Source of the DNA: Cellvibrio sp. OA-2007
Lineage (GTDB): Bacteria > Pseudomonadota > Gammaproteobacteria > Pseudomonadales > Cellvibrionaceae
Direction of reading: 5' to 3'
Assembly: GCF_000953825.1 (NCBI RefSeq)
Contig: NZ_BBUL01000079.1
Coordinates: 1 to 64,000 of the forward strand
Length of the DNA stretch: 64,000 bases
The notes under the pieces were generated by a model. It saw only the letters and a list, made by a program, of their open reading frames with translations, made no database searches and was not told the DNA's origin. The position numbers and the translations under genes were made by a program. Shown here one piece after another: positions 46,663-55,742 of the stretch; the stretch's first letter is position 1, and each line of letters opens with the position of its first letter.

Positions 46663-48155
46663 GTTGCTGTTGTCCTCGTTAGTGATTGACGCACACGCAA
46701 AGTGGCGGCTGTAAACCCAAGACACATGGCAGGTTCGTAGCCGGCACCGTTGATCCAGGTACCGACGAATTGCAGTCCCTGCAACGGCGGGTGTTGTAAG
46801 AAACGGCTATTGCGTTTGGGCAAAGGTTTATACCCAAATGCAGATCCACCGCTGGAATTGGTAAATTTTTGATTAGTACGTGGAGTAGAAATATCGATGT
46901 AGCGGACTTTGTCGCGCAGGCCTGGAAAATATTCCTCAGCACGCTGCATAATCTGCTGCGCAATTAATTCTTTGCGGGCTTTATAGTCGCTGCGTGACAA
47001 GGCAAACCAATCGCTGGCCTGATCGAGAATTTCCAGTTGCACAACATTGCCGTAACTCGGATCGAGCGCGTGGTAGTTAGATATTGACAAGGGCCAGCGC
47101 TGATAGCGCAGATCGCTGTGGCAGGCCGTGGCGGCATCCTCAAGGTAACGGCAGTCAGCAATCAAATAGTCCTGCTTGACTAGGCCGCATTCTTCAGGGG
47201 GGCAGTCCAATCCCAAGTACACAATAAAAGCACCCAAGCCCAACTGCAGTTGCGCCAACTGTTCATTAAAGCTATCGGGAATACTGCCTTCGGTTGCCAG
47301 TAAAGGCAGCTGGTTCGGGCAACCGGTCCACACCATATGTGGAGCACGCAAACAATAACGGCGCGTTTGACAACCGATAATTTTTCCCGCTTCGCTATCC
47401 ACACTGGTCACTTCTTCGCGCAGCAATAATGTGCCACCGCGCTTTTCCAATTCCGCCGCAAGTGCATCCGACAAGGATTGGGAAGAACCTTTTATGTACT
47501 TCTTTTCGGTGAAAATAAATGTGTAAGCAAAGTGCAAAAAATACAGTGCATCGGCTTCGAAAGCTTCCACACCAAGATTGATCGCGAGTGAACACAACAG
47601 TGTGATCAGCTGCTTATCCTGAAAGCATTCCTGTAAATATTGGTAGGTGCTAATCCGACTCAACTTGCGGCTGGCAGAAAACAACTCGGTGTCCATTTCG
47701 AACTCACCGAGCGCCATACGCGCCAGCATGTAATTTTGTCGGCCAATCTGATTTATATCCTGAAAAAAACGCATGAGCCCCGAGGTTTCGTGCGGAAAAT
47801 AATCCAACAACAATTGGGTCAGCGCGGCTCCGTCGGCGGGCAAACTGAGATGCTCGCCATCCAAAACAAACGTTGTCAGGTGTTCGTAATGATAAAACGG
47901 AACCAAGTGGTCCAGATTGGCGCGACGCAGTGCGTCCGCCAAATTACCGTTCTCACCAAAACCGGTAATTTTGTGCAAACTGCAATCAAACACAAATTCC
48001 CGTTTACGACTGAAATTGCTGGCATAGCCGCCGGGCTTGGTGTGTTTTTCAACCACCACAACCCGGCGCCCAGCAGCAGCCATCACATTGGCATAAACCA
48101 ATCCGGTCAGGCCCGCGCCTACAACAATCTCATCAACGTGCAAATGGTTCATCAT
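46659..48155 (-). CDS. CrtI/retinol-saturase-like FAD oxidoreductase
   Basis: This 498-residue flavoprotein has the dinucleotide-binding start (EIVVGAGLTGLVYANVMAAA, residues 9-28), the GGYASNF motif and the C-terminal FVGTWINGAGYEPAMCLG stretch of the phytoene desaturase family. These enzymes add, remove or isomerise double bonds in long lipophilic chains. In this operon it likely desaturates or saturates the acyl tail. It begins two bases after the carrier-protein stop. Exact reaction unknown. Confidence 0.85.
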   Translation of the reverse strand: MMNHLHVDEIVVGAGLTGLVYANVMAAAGRRVVVVEKHTKPGGYASNFSRKREFVFDCSLHKITGFGENGNLADALRRANLDHLVPFYHYEHLTTFVLDGEHLSLPADGAALTQLLLDYFPHETSGLMRFFQDINQIGRQNYMLARMALGEFEMDTELFSASRKLSRISTYQYLQECFQDKQLITLLCSLAINLGVEAFEADALYFLHFAYTFIFTEKKYIKGSSQSLSDALAAELEKRGGTLLLREEVTSVDSEAGKIIGCQTRRYCLRAPHMVWTGCPNQLPLLATEGSIPDSFNEQLAQLQLGLGAFIVYLGLDCPPEECGLVKQDYLIADCRYLEDAATACHSDLRYQRWPLSISNYHALDPSYGNVVQLEILDQASDWFALSRSDYKARKELIAQQIMQRAEEYFPGLRDKVRYIDISTPRTNQKFTNSSGGSAFGYKPLPKRNSRFLQHPPLQGLQFVGTWINGAGYEPAMCLGFTAATLRVRQSLTRTTAT

Positions 48156-48157
48156 GA

Positions 48158-48418
48158 TTAGGCTGGCACTGCTTCTTTCGCTTCAAGCAATTCCTGAACT
48201 ATGTCAGCAATGGCCTTGATACTGGTCATTTCTTCATAGCGGGTTGCGGGCACCTTAACCTTGAATTGTTTTTCGAGGTTAACGGTAACTTCCAAACCTG
48301 CCAGACTGTCCAGACCCAGTTCAATCAAATCCTGTTCCGGTGCAATATCCATCGGATCCAGTTCGGCCGCTTCAATAATTAATTCCTGAATCAGGTTATA
48401 GAGCTCTTGTACTTGCAT
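48158..48418 (-). CDS. acyl carrier protein
   Basis: This is an 86-residue acidic carrier protein. The phosphopantetheine Ser38 is in ELGLDSLAGLEV. It would hold the growing tail for the cluster's ketosynthase pair and could hand it to PqsC. No dedicated phosphopantetheinyl transferase or malonyl transferase is in the cluster, so housekeeping enzymes must load it. It lies 43 bases after pqsC. Confidence 0.93.
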   Translation of the reverse strand: MQVQELYNLIQELIIEAAELDPMDIAPEQDLIELGLDSLAGLEVTVNLEKQFKVKVPATRYEEMTSIKAIADIVQELLEAKEAVPA

Positions 48419-48461
48419 AATGCGATTCCTTTAAATTTACTTCATCAGTTAAAAAGCGGTT

Positions 48462-49505
48462 TCAACACAACACCACTTCATCCATTTGCCAAACCTGTGC
48501 GGCAAATCCCCAGCCCGTTGCTGCGCCAGCAAGCACAATCCGCTGGCCAGGTTTAACCAGCCCTTTGCTTAAGGCGCTATACAATGTGAAGGGAATAGAC
48601 ACAGACACCATGACCCCATGCTGATCCATCGTCAGCAGGGTTTTATGTTCCGGACAATCGACACCACTAGCCCATGCGTGGACCAAAAAGGGTGAAGGTT
48701 GATGAAACACAAAAAAGTCAATTTCCTCGCTACGCAAATGCGCTTTCTTTAACGCGCGCTCAATCGCAAGAGGAACTTGATGGGGAACGAAGGTTTGCAT
48801 TTGCGCTTGCCCTTCTTCCAGTAATGAGAAATACAATTTATGTCGTGCATCGTCCGTTGCCAGCTCCGGAGCACGCCAGCAACCTGTGGCAATTTCGTAA
48901 AAATCGGCGTTACTGTGATGGGCACTGGCAAGCAAATCTGAACGACCAGTTGCATCTGCGGTGACCAGAGCACAGGCACATCCATCCGCGAAAATGGTGG
49001 CACTGCGCGCGGTAAAGTCCAACATATTGGAAATATATTCACTGCATATCACCAACGCATTTCTGGCTTTGCCCTGTCGAATAAATGCGGCTGCCTGCGC
49101 CAATGCGAGCAGGAAACTGGCGCATTCCATTTGCACATCCCAACAGAGCGCATTGGTTAAACCCAGCTCCTGCTGTAATGGTGTACTAAGACGCGGGTAA
49201 AGCCGCGCTCGTTGCGCCAAAGCCCCCGGGCCGTCGGTCATAATTGGGCAAGAAGCAGCGCAAATAAGCAGATCAACTTCTTCCGGCGCGCAACCGGTAC
49301 TCTGCAAAATACGTGACGAGGCCTTGAGCGCAGCTTGATATTCGTTCTCTCCCGCTTCAGGGCTAAAAAATCCCCGCTGCTTGATACCCCAAAACTTCCA
49401 CCATCGCCCAGAGGTTTCGGGCAACTGATTAAAAATGGGATCATCATTAGCGAACGAAACTGAAGGTAACTCCACCGTCAGCGCAGAAATTTTAACACCC
49501 GTCAT
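48462..49505 (-). CDS. pqsC: PqsC homologue, catalytic subunit of alkylquinolone synthase
   Basis: This 347-residue KAS III-like subunit takes the fatty acyl chain on its Cys and, with PqsB, joins it to 2-aminobenzoylacetate. The catalytic Cys (about residue 128) is in QMECASFLLAL and the His in FFVFHQPSPFLV. PqsC-specific wording is plain (RWWKFWGIKQRGFF, GENEY, CSEYISNMLDFT, GAATGWGFAAQVWQ). Start ATG 49505 has GGGAGG upstream and overlaps pqsB by 14 bases. In P. aeruginosa it uses octanoyl groups; here a dedicated carrier protein follows directly. Confidence 0.95.
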   Translation of the reverse strand: MTGVKISALTVELPSVSFANDDPIFNQLPETSGRWWKFWGIKQRGFFSPEAGENEYQAALKASSRILQSTGCAPEEVDLLICAASCPIMTDGPGALAQRARLYPRLSTPLQQELGLTNALCWDVQMECASFLLALAQAAAFIRQGKARNALVICSEYISNMLDFTARSATIFADGCACALVTADATGRSDLLASAHHSNADFYEIATGCWRAPELATDDARHKLYFSLLEEGQAQMQTFVPHQVPLAIERALKKAHLRSEEIDFFVFHQPSPFLVHAWASGVDCPEHKTLLTMDQHGVMVSVSIPFTLYSALSKGLVKPGQRIVLAGAATGWGFAAQVWQMDEVVLC

Positions 49506-50346
49506 ACGAGCCTCCCGCAATGGCAAGAGTGACGCCTTCCACTCTCAAATTAAAAGGATCGAAGCTGGTTGCAAGGATCGGTTCACATTTGAACTCCATG
49601 CACATTTCCAATTGAAAGGCCAAATCGAATGGACCCAAGCAATGGGGACGACCGGTTTCATGGGAAAGCCAGCATTCGTGCAAGACATTGTCCAGCGCAA
49701 AACCAAAAGGTTTGTTGAGTGCTTCAACAGCGTGACAAATAGCCTCGTCCAGCTCGGATTGATGTGGGAAGCACAGAGTGCCTTTTGCATCTGCAGCGCT
49801 GAAAATTTGTGTATTCAAATCAACTCGCAGCGGTTGAAAACCAGCACCAATATCAATGCTGGAGAATTGTTGCTGAGCATCCGGTTCCAATAAAAGCGCG
49901 AAAGCACCATCTGGAATTGCAAAGCCCGATTGTGGATCCGAATTCAACCCCTGCCCTATATCCGCACGCACAACCAATATGCGCTGCACAGCTTGACTGA
50001 TGGCAAATTGGTTGACGACATAAAGTGCTTTGGCGAGGCTGGCATCCATCAAATCAAAAACGAAGGCGTTGCTCGCACCAATTTTTTTCTGCAGAGGGTG
50101 GCCAATTCGAGGCCCCATAATCCGGGTGTCAGCCACCAAATGATCTGGAGACCACGACAGGCTTACAATCAAATCCAACTCAGCCGCTGAACATTTTGCG
50201 CGCTCAAGTGCGCGTTCGACAGCAGTAGCAAGATAATCCATTGCAACTGTTCCTTCCGGCGCGCGCGCGCGCGCGACCCCATACACTTTTCCCGGAGTCG
50301 TACCGGTTTTGGCTGGCATACAGCAAGAAGCTGAAATTAATTTCAT
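49492..50346 (-). CDS. pqsB: PqsB homologue, partner subunit of alkylquinolone synthase
   Basis: This 284-residue reduced KAS III-like protein lacks the usual active-site Cys. It forms the heterodimer with PqsC. PqsB-typical stretches are SWSPDHLVADTRIMGPRIGHPLQKKIGA (in two parts), FVFDLMDASLAKALYVV and SFDPFNLRVEGVTL. Start ATG overlaps the pqsA stop (ATGA). The 5' part contains a 17-base GC dinucleotide run, described separately. Confidence 0.94.
   Translation of the reverse strand: MKLISASCCMPAKTGTTPGKVYGVARARAPEGTVAMDYLATAVERALERAKCSAAELDLIVSLSWSPDHLVADTRIMGPRIGHPLQKKIGASNAFVFDLMDASLAKALYVVNQFAISQAVQRILVVRADIGQGLNSDPQSGFAIPDGAFALLLEPDAQQQFSSIDIGAGFQPLRVDLNTQIFSAADAKGTLCFPHQSELDEAICHAVEALNKPFGFALDNVLHECWLSHETGRPHCLGPFDLAFQLEMCMEFKCEPILATSFDPFNLRVEGVTLAIAGGSYDGC
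50259..50275 (-). repeat. (GC)8.5 dinucleotide tract inside pqsB
   Basis: Seventeen bases of strict G/C alternation encode the A-R-A-R-A part of GVARARAPEG near residue 27 of PqsB. The tract length is not a requirement of the family. Slippage by one unit would shift the frame early in pqsB and may also affect the coupled pqsC. Confidence 0.85.
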
Positions 50347-51890
50347 ACTAATGCCTCGTCTAATTCCTTTTGCAGGAGTGCATAGGCTTGCTGTTGCAAA
50401 TCCCGACGCGATAACTTGCCATTATCATTGCGCGGTAGCGCCTGCACTTGCGCGATGCAACGCGGCACCATTGGCGCTTCACAACTTTCTCTTAACCAGC
50501 GCTGCATAGTGTCACGCTCGGCCAGTGAGAATTTCCCGGAGACGATGAACAGGGTTGGATGGTATTCGTCAGTGTGAGGATGGCTGGCGACCAGAGCCGC
50601 TTCGGTGACATCGGAAAACTGTGCTAAAAATCGTTGCTCGACAGCCTGGGGGGTAACCCAGCGCCCTTTGACTTTAAATAAATCGTCAGCTCGCCCGCGA
50701 AAATGGTAGAAGCCGTTTTCATCGCGCGCAAAACGGTCGCCCGTGTTATACCAGCCGCCCGTAAATCGCTCGATGGTTGCTGCCACATTACCCGCGTAGC
50801 CTGGCGACATACTGGGGCCACGCACATAAAGCACGCCTTCTTGGTGACTGCCGTCAAGAACATCCCCTTGCGGAGCACGCAGCTCGCACTGATAACCGGG
50901 CAAAGGTAAACCCGCACAGCTATAACTATCGAGCGAGTGCGGCTGGGCTAGAAAAATGTGCCCCATCTCTGTTGCACCCAAACCATCGCGCAACAACAAA
51001 CCCTGCGAACGCCAAAATTGGTATTCCGTATCAGGCAATGGCGCGCCGGCGGAAACTGCAAAAGTGATATTTTTTAGTACGGCACTGTGGGATTTCAGCT
51101 GGGAATAAAGTGCGGGAACAGCAAAAAATAATGCCGGTTTAAAATCAGCCAACACATCGAGCACAAGCTCTGTTGATGGCCACTCCGCATGTAATAAGGC
51201 GTGCCAACCTGCGTAGAGCGGAAAGAATAAACTGTTGCCCATGCCATAACCGAAAAACATCCGCGCGACCGAATAGCTGCGTACTCCTGGCAGAACTTGC
51301 GCGCAATGATCAACCACAACTTTACAAAAGCCGAGGGTGGTGTTGATGGTATGTATTACCGCTTTGGGCGTGCCGGTTGAGCCTGAGGTATATTGCAAAT
51401 AGCAGCGTTCATCAGCATTGGCTGAATAAAAATTGTCTAAAGATAAAATTTCATCTTCAGTAACTTCCAGCCCAAAACCTGCAAAACTAGTGTGGTCAGC
51501 AGTAGCATCAGAAAATACCTGCGAGCGTCCCTCTACGCAGATTTTTTTTACGCGTTCTGGCTGAACAAATAACAGTTTGGTTTGGTTATGTTGCAATAAG
51601 TCTTGCAAAGTGACATCGCGGCAGCGCGGATTAACAACAGCAGGCACCGCACCTATAGCTATAGCCGCCAGAAACAAACTCACCAATGATGGACTGTCAT
51701 TCAAGCACAATAAAATATGCTCACCTGGGTTCACCCAGCGACGTAGTCCTGCGGCTTTCTTTAACACATCCTGCTGCAGTTGCTGGCGCGTGATCGTTTT
51801 ACCCCCAAATTCATAAATGGGCAGATCACCAGCCAGTTTTTCATTCCACAATAATAATCTGGCCAAGTTGGTGTTGTTACTTAGAGGCAT
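50343..51890 (-). CDS. pqsA: PqsA homologue, anthranilate-CoA ligase
   Basis: This 515-residue ANL-superfamily enzyme activates anthranilate with ATP and CoA. Core motifs: YTSGSTGTPKAVIH, RMFFGYGMGNSLFFPLYAG, GLGATEMGHIFLA, and WYNTGDRF...GRADDLFKVKGRWV, with the catalytic Lys near ALPRNDNGKLSR. These, and the length, match PqsA rather than general benzoate-CoA ligases. Start ATG 51890 has GGAGGAG five bases upstream and overlaps the flavodoxin end by ten bases. Confidence 0.93.
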   Translation of the reverse strand: MPLSNNTNLARLLLWNEKLAGDLPIYEFGGKTITRQQLQQDVLKKAAGLRRWVNPGEHILLCLNDSPSLVSLFLAAIAIGAVPAVVNPRCRDVTLQDLLQHNQTKLLFVQPERVKKICVEGRSQVFSDATADHTSFAGFGLEVTEDEILSLDNFYSANADERCYLQYTSGSTGTPKAVIHTINTTLGFCKVVVDHCAQVLPGVRSYSVARMFFGYGMGNSLFFPLYAGWHALLHAEWPSTELVLDVLADFKPALFFAVPALYSQLKSHSAVLKNITFAVSAGAPLPDTEYQFWRSQGLLLRDGLGATEMGHIFLAQPHSLDSYSCAGLPLPGYQCELRAPQGDVLDGSHQEGVLYVRGPSMSPGYAGNVAATIERFTGGWYNTGDRFARDENGFYHFRGRADDLFKVKGRWVTPQAVEQRFLAQFSDVTEAALVASHPHTDEYHPTLFIVSGKFSLAERDTMQRWLRESCEAPMVPRCIAQVQALPRNDNGKLSRRDLQQQAYALLQKELDEALV

Positions 51891-52414
51891 GACTCCTCCA
51901 ACACCTGAACATATTCTTCCACCAGATTTACGCACCACTGTTGAACACGCTCTTGCGTTAGCAGCGGTTGGGACTCTTCATCCAAAGCCAAACCAACAAA
52001 ATATTTTCCATCGGAGGTTAAGGCTTTTGAGGCGACAAATTCGTATCCCTGATTAGGCCAAAAACCAATAACACGCGCACCTTTCGAGACCAGAAACTCA
52101 TAAATTGTGCCCATGGCATCCAAGTACCACTCTGGATAGCCGTATTGATCACCAAGCCCAAACAGACCAATCGCACGATCCTGCCAATCCTGCGCTGTAA
52201 ATTCCTCCCAGCAAGCCTCCCAATCCGATTGCAAATGGCCGTAATCCCAAGTCGGCGCACCAAAAATCACCAGATCATAAAGTTCGTGACCAATAAAGCC
52301 CTCTTGCTCTATGTTGTGGCGGGTGACATTGCTTTCACCCAAAGAGTCGATCAAATAGTCTGTTACCACCTCAGTATTGCCCGAGGTTGAGGCATAAAAT
52401 AAACCGATTTTCAT
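51881..52414 (-). CDS. long-chain flavodoxin
   Basis: This is a 177-residue FMN electron carrier. The phosphate loop is ASTSGNTEVV (residues 8-17), and WDYGHLQSDW and LGDQYGYPEWYLDAMG are long-chain flavodoxin marks. It is the first gene of the quinolone operon. The obvious client is the AurF-like di-iron enzyme, which needs two electrons per turnover; this pairing is inferred. Confidence 0.92.
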   Translation of the reverse strand: MKIGLFYASTSGNTEVVTDYLIDSLGESNVTRHNIEQEGFIGHELYDLVIFGAPTWDYGHLQSDWEACWEEFTAQDWQDRAIGLFGLGDQYGYPEWYLDAMGTIYEFLVSKGARVIGFWPNQGYEFVASKALTSDGKYFVGLALDEESQPLLTQERVQQWCVNLVEEYVQVLEESCL

Positions 52415-52478
52415 ACTGCATTCCCTACAAGTGACACAAAAAATAAATTGTGCTCAATTTTAGGGTTAACAATAAAAA

Positions 52479-52490
52479 TCGAGGTAGCGA
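52479..52490 (-). promoter_or_regulatory. possible PqsR (LysR-type) box
   Basis: The minus strand reads TCGCTACCTCGA, an imperfect version of the P. aeruginosa pqsA box core TCG-N5-CGA, with one extra base in the spacer. It lies about 70 bases before the flavodoxin start, upstream of a possible -10 (TAAAAT at 52462-52457). Weak, position-based evidence. Confidence 0.25.
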
Positions 52491-52551
52491 ATGACTATCT
52501 ACGAAAATGCTGTTGATGTTTGCTTATTAAAATATGCCGCAAGATGCGAAT

Positions 52552-52584
52552 ACAAAAACCTGTTCAACTTCATCAGGTTTTTGT
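52552..52584. promoter_or_regulatory. perfect 11-bp inverted repeat between divergent promoters
   Basis: ACAAAAACCTG at 52552-52562 and CAGGTTTTTGT at 52574-52584 flank an 11-base loop. It lies in the intergenic region between the operon and the divergent pqsH-like gene, where no transcript should end, so an operator or leader hairpin is more likely than a terminator. Confidence 0.55.
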
Positions 52585-52743
52585 TGTGGTTCTTGTTAAG
52601 AAAATAATATTTTACGGCACATTTGATTTAAGGTTAAAAAGGCTTGGAAATTCTTATGTCATCAAGTACCTTTCAAATCGCAGAAAACCAACCAAACCAG
52701 ATCATAAAAAAAATAGCAGAAATTATTCAACGGAGAAAAATAA

Positions 52744-53898
52744 TTGCAGAGTGTTGATATAGTTATTCAAGGAGCAGGGATTGCGGGATTAGCATTAACT
52801 AAAATGCTACAAAAAACCACCATGTCGATTATGACATTGGATCAACGCCATACTTTGGACGCTGCGGGCGCAGGCATCTTATTGCAGGAAAATGCAATTC
52901 TGGCACTATCGCACCTCGATATCGATATACATCAAATAACGCACGCCGCAACCATAAGCCATATTAATCTCGGCTCTGTGCAACACCCTGATGCCATGCG
53001 ATTATCCACTTCAGGCAATGCTCGCGGCATGCCGCGAGCAGGCCTGCTGCATGAATTACATAAGCAGATCAATGATTCCGATCTCTATTGGGGCACTAGC
53101 ATTAAATGCTGGCGACAATGCAGCGACAAAACCATTGAACTCGAATTAGATAACAACCGCCGCGTGCGGTGCCGCTGGTTAATTGCTGCCGATGGTATTC
53201 ACTCCCGCTTGCGACAAGACATGCAAGGCAAAGCCACCGCGTTTCGCTCGACAGGGCAATATTGTTGGCGAATGCTGGTTGATGATGTTGAGCACAATAA
53301 TGAAGCCTATGAAATCCACGCCGGCGCATTGCGTTTTGGCATGATTCCCACCGATTCACGACAAGCTTATATTTATTTGGTAAATGCCGACATTGATGGG
53401 GTTTTAGCGGCCACCCAGAACTGGCAGCACATTAAAAAATCCTTGCAACAAGGCGGTAAATTGTTTTCGTATTTGGCAGATAAAATTGACTCATCTACGA
53501 ACATTTTGTTTCACCCACTGGTCGATGCGCCGGTCTATATGCCGATGGAGTCTTCTACCATTCTAATCGGCGACGCAGCTCACCCTATGACACCAAACTT
53601 GGGCCAAGGCGCTGCAATTGCATTGGAAGATGCGGTAATCCTCGGTTATTTGTTACAAAGCCACAGCAATAATCCAAGTAACGATTTTCACAAGCTGCGT
53701 GCGAAACGAACCAACAAACTCATGCAGTCATCATTTGCAGCGGGCGCTATTGCTCATTGGCAAACAAGTTGGATACAACAAGCCAAAATCCTGGGCCTAC
53801 AACTGACACCACGACGAATTTTAAAACATAAACAACGATTATTTACTGATGAATTTAGTCAGCAATTAACTGCAATAAAAAGAGATTACCTTCTCTGA
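52744..53898 (+). CDS. pqsH: PqsH-like FAD monooxygenase
   Basis: This 384-residue flavoprotein hydroxylase has the FAD start VIQGAGIAGLALTKML, the DG motif (IAADGIHSRLR) and the second FAD site LIGDAAHPMTPNLGQGAAIALEDA. It closely follows PqsH, which turns 2-heptyl-4-quinolone into PQS by 3-hydroxylation; PqsL, which N-oxidises the precursor, is the alternative. The only start in place is TTG, with GGAG eight bases upstream, so translation may be weak. It is transcribed away from the operon. Base composition is more AT-rich than the operon. Confidence 0.85.
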   Translation: MQSVDIVIQGAGIAGLALTKMLQKTTMSIMTLDQRHTLDAAGAGILLQENAILALSHLDIDIHQITHAATISHINLGSVQHPDAMRLSTSGNARGMPRAGLLHELHKQINDSDLYWGTSIKCWRQCSDKTIELELDNNRRVRCRWLIAADGIHSRLRQDMQGKATAFRSTGQYCWRMLVDDVEHNNEAYEIHAGALRFGMIPTDSRQAYIYLVNADIDGVLAATQNWQHIKKSLQQGGKLFSYLADKIDSSTNILFHPLVDAPVYMPMESSTILIGDAAHPMTPNLGQGAAIALEDAVILGYLLQSHSNNPSNDFHKLRAKRTNKLMQSSFAAGAIAHWQTSWIQQAKILGLQLTPRRILKHKQRLFTDEFSQQLTAIKRDYLL

Positions 53899-53937
53899 AG
53901 CGAACTGCATTGGCGGAGCTGGCTCCAGTGCGAACTA

Positions 53938-54894
53938 TTAACTTGCTCTATTCAAAAATGGAATAGAGGCTTCCCGTCGCAACAACGGTGTTGGCGCATT
54001 TTTTGGCGCATTCAAATCTTGAACAGTTTGCTTGGCTGTTGAGATAAAATTTCGAAAACATTGATGCTGAAGCAAGTGCGCACTGAAATAGCAATAGATT
54101 TTAGTGAGAATCCCCCCCTGCTCATAATCCTTGCTCAGATCAACAAAGGTTCCATTCTCCAGTTCGGCTTGCACAATATGTGACGGCAGAATACCCCAAC
54201 CCAAACCCCTCATAACCAATGACTTCATGTCGCAAAAATTATCCACGCAACAGACTTCGTCACTTACTGGCACAAATGACGGGGATACTTCGACTGCAGA
54301 GCAAGTCAAAGCGATTTGGCGATAACGCACCAAATCATTGATCGAGGTAATATCAACCTTAGCTAAAGCAAGATCGCGATGACAAACAGCTACACCGCGA
54401 CAATAGCCAAGCACAGATTGGGAAAACAGTTTAGTTTTTACTTCTTCATGAATAGTGATAGCTACCTGAATATCACCTTCTTTCAGTTTTTGAAAACTAT
54501 CAGCGGGTGAACCACGCTTTACGGTAACACATTCAAACTCATCGCTGCGTATCAGATGTTCGAGCGCATTGCAAACACTAGGTGGAATAGCATTATCAAT
54601 AAAGAGTGACAGTTTTTGTCGCTTGGTCTGCAAGCTATTAATGACATCGTCAATGACACAGGCATAGTCGAGCAAGTTACGAAAATACGGCAATAATTTT
54701 ATACCACTTTCTGTTGGCGTGGCTTTATGCCCATCACGCAACAGCAAATCGACACCTAGATCAATTTCAAGATTAGTCACGCTGTTGCTGATAGAAGTTT
54801 GGGATTTCCTTAACTGTCGAGACGCGGCCGTGATTGAGCCAGTATCTATAACATGTAAAAAGGCTTTAATATGGTTAAGATTTTTTATAATCAT
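53938..54894 (-). CDS. pqsR: PqsR/MvfR homologue, LysR-type quinolone receptor
   Basis: This 318-residue LysR regulator has the winged helix at residues 1-65 (NLNHIKAFLHVIDTGSITAA, LRKSQTSISNSVTNLEIDLG) and a ligand domain that tracks MvfR (NAIPPSVCNALE, SPADSFQKLKEGDIQVAITI, SVLGYCRGVAVCH, LVMRGLGWGILPSHIV, ILTKIYCYFSA). MvfR binds HHQ/PQS and switches on pqsABCDE. I set the start at ATG 54894 with AGGTGAG nine bases upstream; a TTG nine bases further out is possible. It converges on pqsH. Ligand specificity may differ, since the product here is predicted to differ. Confidence 0.9.
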   Translation of the reverse strand: MIIKNLNHIKAFLHVIDTGSITAASRQLRKSQTSISNSVTNLEIDLGVDLLLRDGHKATPTESGIKLLPYFRNLLDYACVIDDVINSLQTKRQKLSLFIDNAIPPSVCNALEHLIRSDEFECVTVKRGSPADSFQKLKEGDIQVAITIHEEVKTKLFSQSVLGYCRGVAVCHRDLALAKVDITSINDLVRYRQIALTCSAVEVSPSFVPVSDEVCCVDNFCDMKSLVMRGLGWGILPSHIVQAELENGTFVDLSKDYEQGGILTKIYCYFSAHLLQHQCFRNFISTAKQTVQDLNAPKNAPTPLLRREASIPFLNRAS

Positions 54895-55640
54895 ATATAT
54901 CAACTCACCTGTACCTGATATTAAATATTAAAACTGGATCATGGAAAACGAAGACATCAGCCAATGCTCTGAACAATACAAATCCGGTCACCCGCAAAAA
55001 AAATCATCGACACAAACCTCTCTGAAAGCCAAATATTAAAGACGTTTTTGCAGAAAAACCTCTCTACTTGCGCTAATTTTTTTGGAAAACAAAAGCGAAA
55101 CAAAAAAAGACAGCGGCATGCCAATTAATTAGTCGGAAAAATTAACGAGAAATATTTGGAGATTCTCGCAAAAAGCAGTCAACCGAGGTTGAATAAGGGG
55201 GGATTATCGTGAGAATACAAGCATGCACACCTTCGATAAAAATAGCGTGCAGTGCCTCACAGAGTACAAAATGCATTCTGTTACACGTTCCTTCTCCAAT
55301 CCTTTACATTAACTACTTTCCCATCCTTAATCATTTGCAGCAAATACTGCACCTTTCCAGGCTGGGTCGCATGCTACTCAGTAAGAACCTCAATGACAAG
55401 ACAGCGAGACACTTAAAATGAAAACTAACGCGACAACACGCAACTCCAAACGCCATATGTGAAAAAGTCACAAACAAAACAATCAAAAACCAACCAAAAT
55501 TTCAGTGATCACCAATTAAAAAACACTTTTTAAGAAACTAACGACTCCCAGTAAATTTATTCGACAAAAAATAACATGCGGACAATTACAAACTTGTTAA
55601 AAATTGTGCGTTAAATAGCAACCTAATCGTAAGCGAAGCC
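54895..55640. other. no gene seen, AT-rich intergenic DNA
   Basis: These 750 bases hold the pqsR promoter region and nothing I can call as a gene. A 70-codon frame at 55209-55421 has no ribosome site or family look. The sequence is AT-rich with many A-runs. A half-match to the GacA box (CGTAAGCGAAGC, 55628-55639) occurs at its end, before the RNA described next. Confidence 0.4.
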
Positions 55641-55742
55641 CCAACCACACCCTTGACGCCGCACTATAGTCAATTTCCTACAGATTTTTCCGCTTTTTAC
55701 GACTATTGCCGCCGATGTGAATCATTAAAATAGCAACCACAA

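Noticed and set aside
47640-48161. Plus-strand frame of 173 codons
   Set aside because: It is antisense of the CrtI-like gene, with no independent support.
52552-52584. Rho-independent terminator
   Set aside because: The hairpin lies between two divergent genes where no transcript should end, and the stem is AT-rich; called a regulatory candidate instead.
55209-55421. 70-codon plus-strand frame upstream of the CsrB-like RNA
   Set aside because: No ribosome site and a composition like AT-rich intergenic DNA.
54895-55742. tRNA gene or attachment site flanking the cluster
   Set aside because: No T-arm or acceptor-stem pattern could be found in this stretch.
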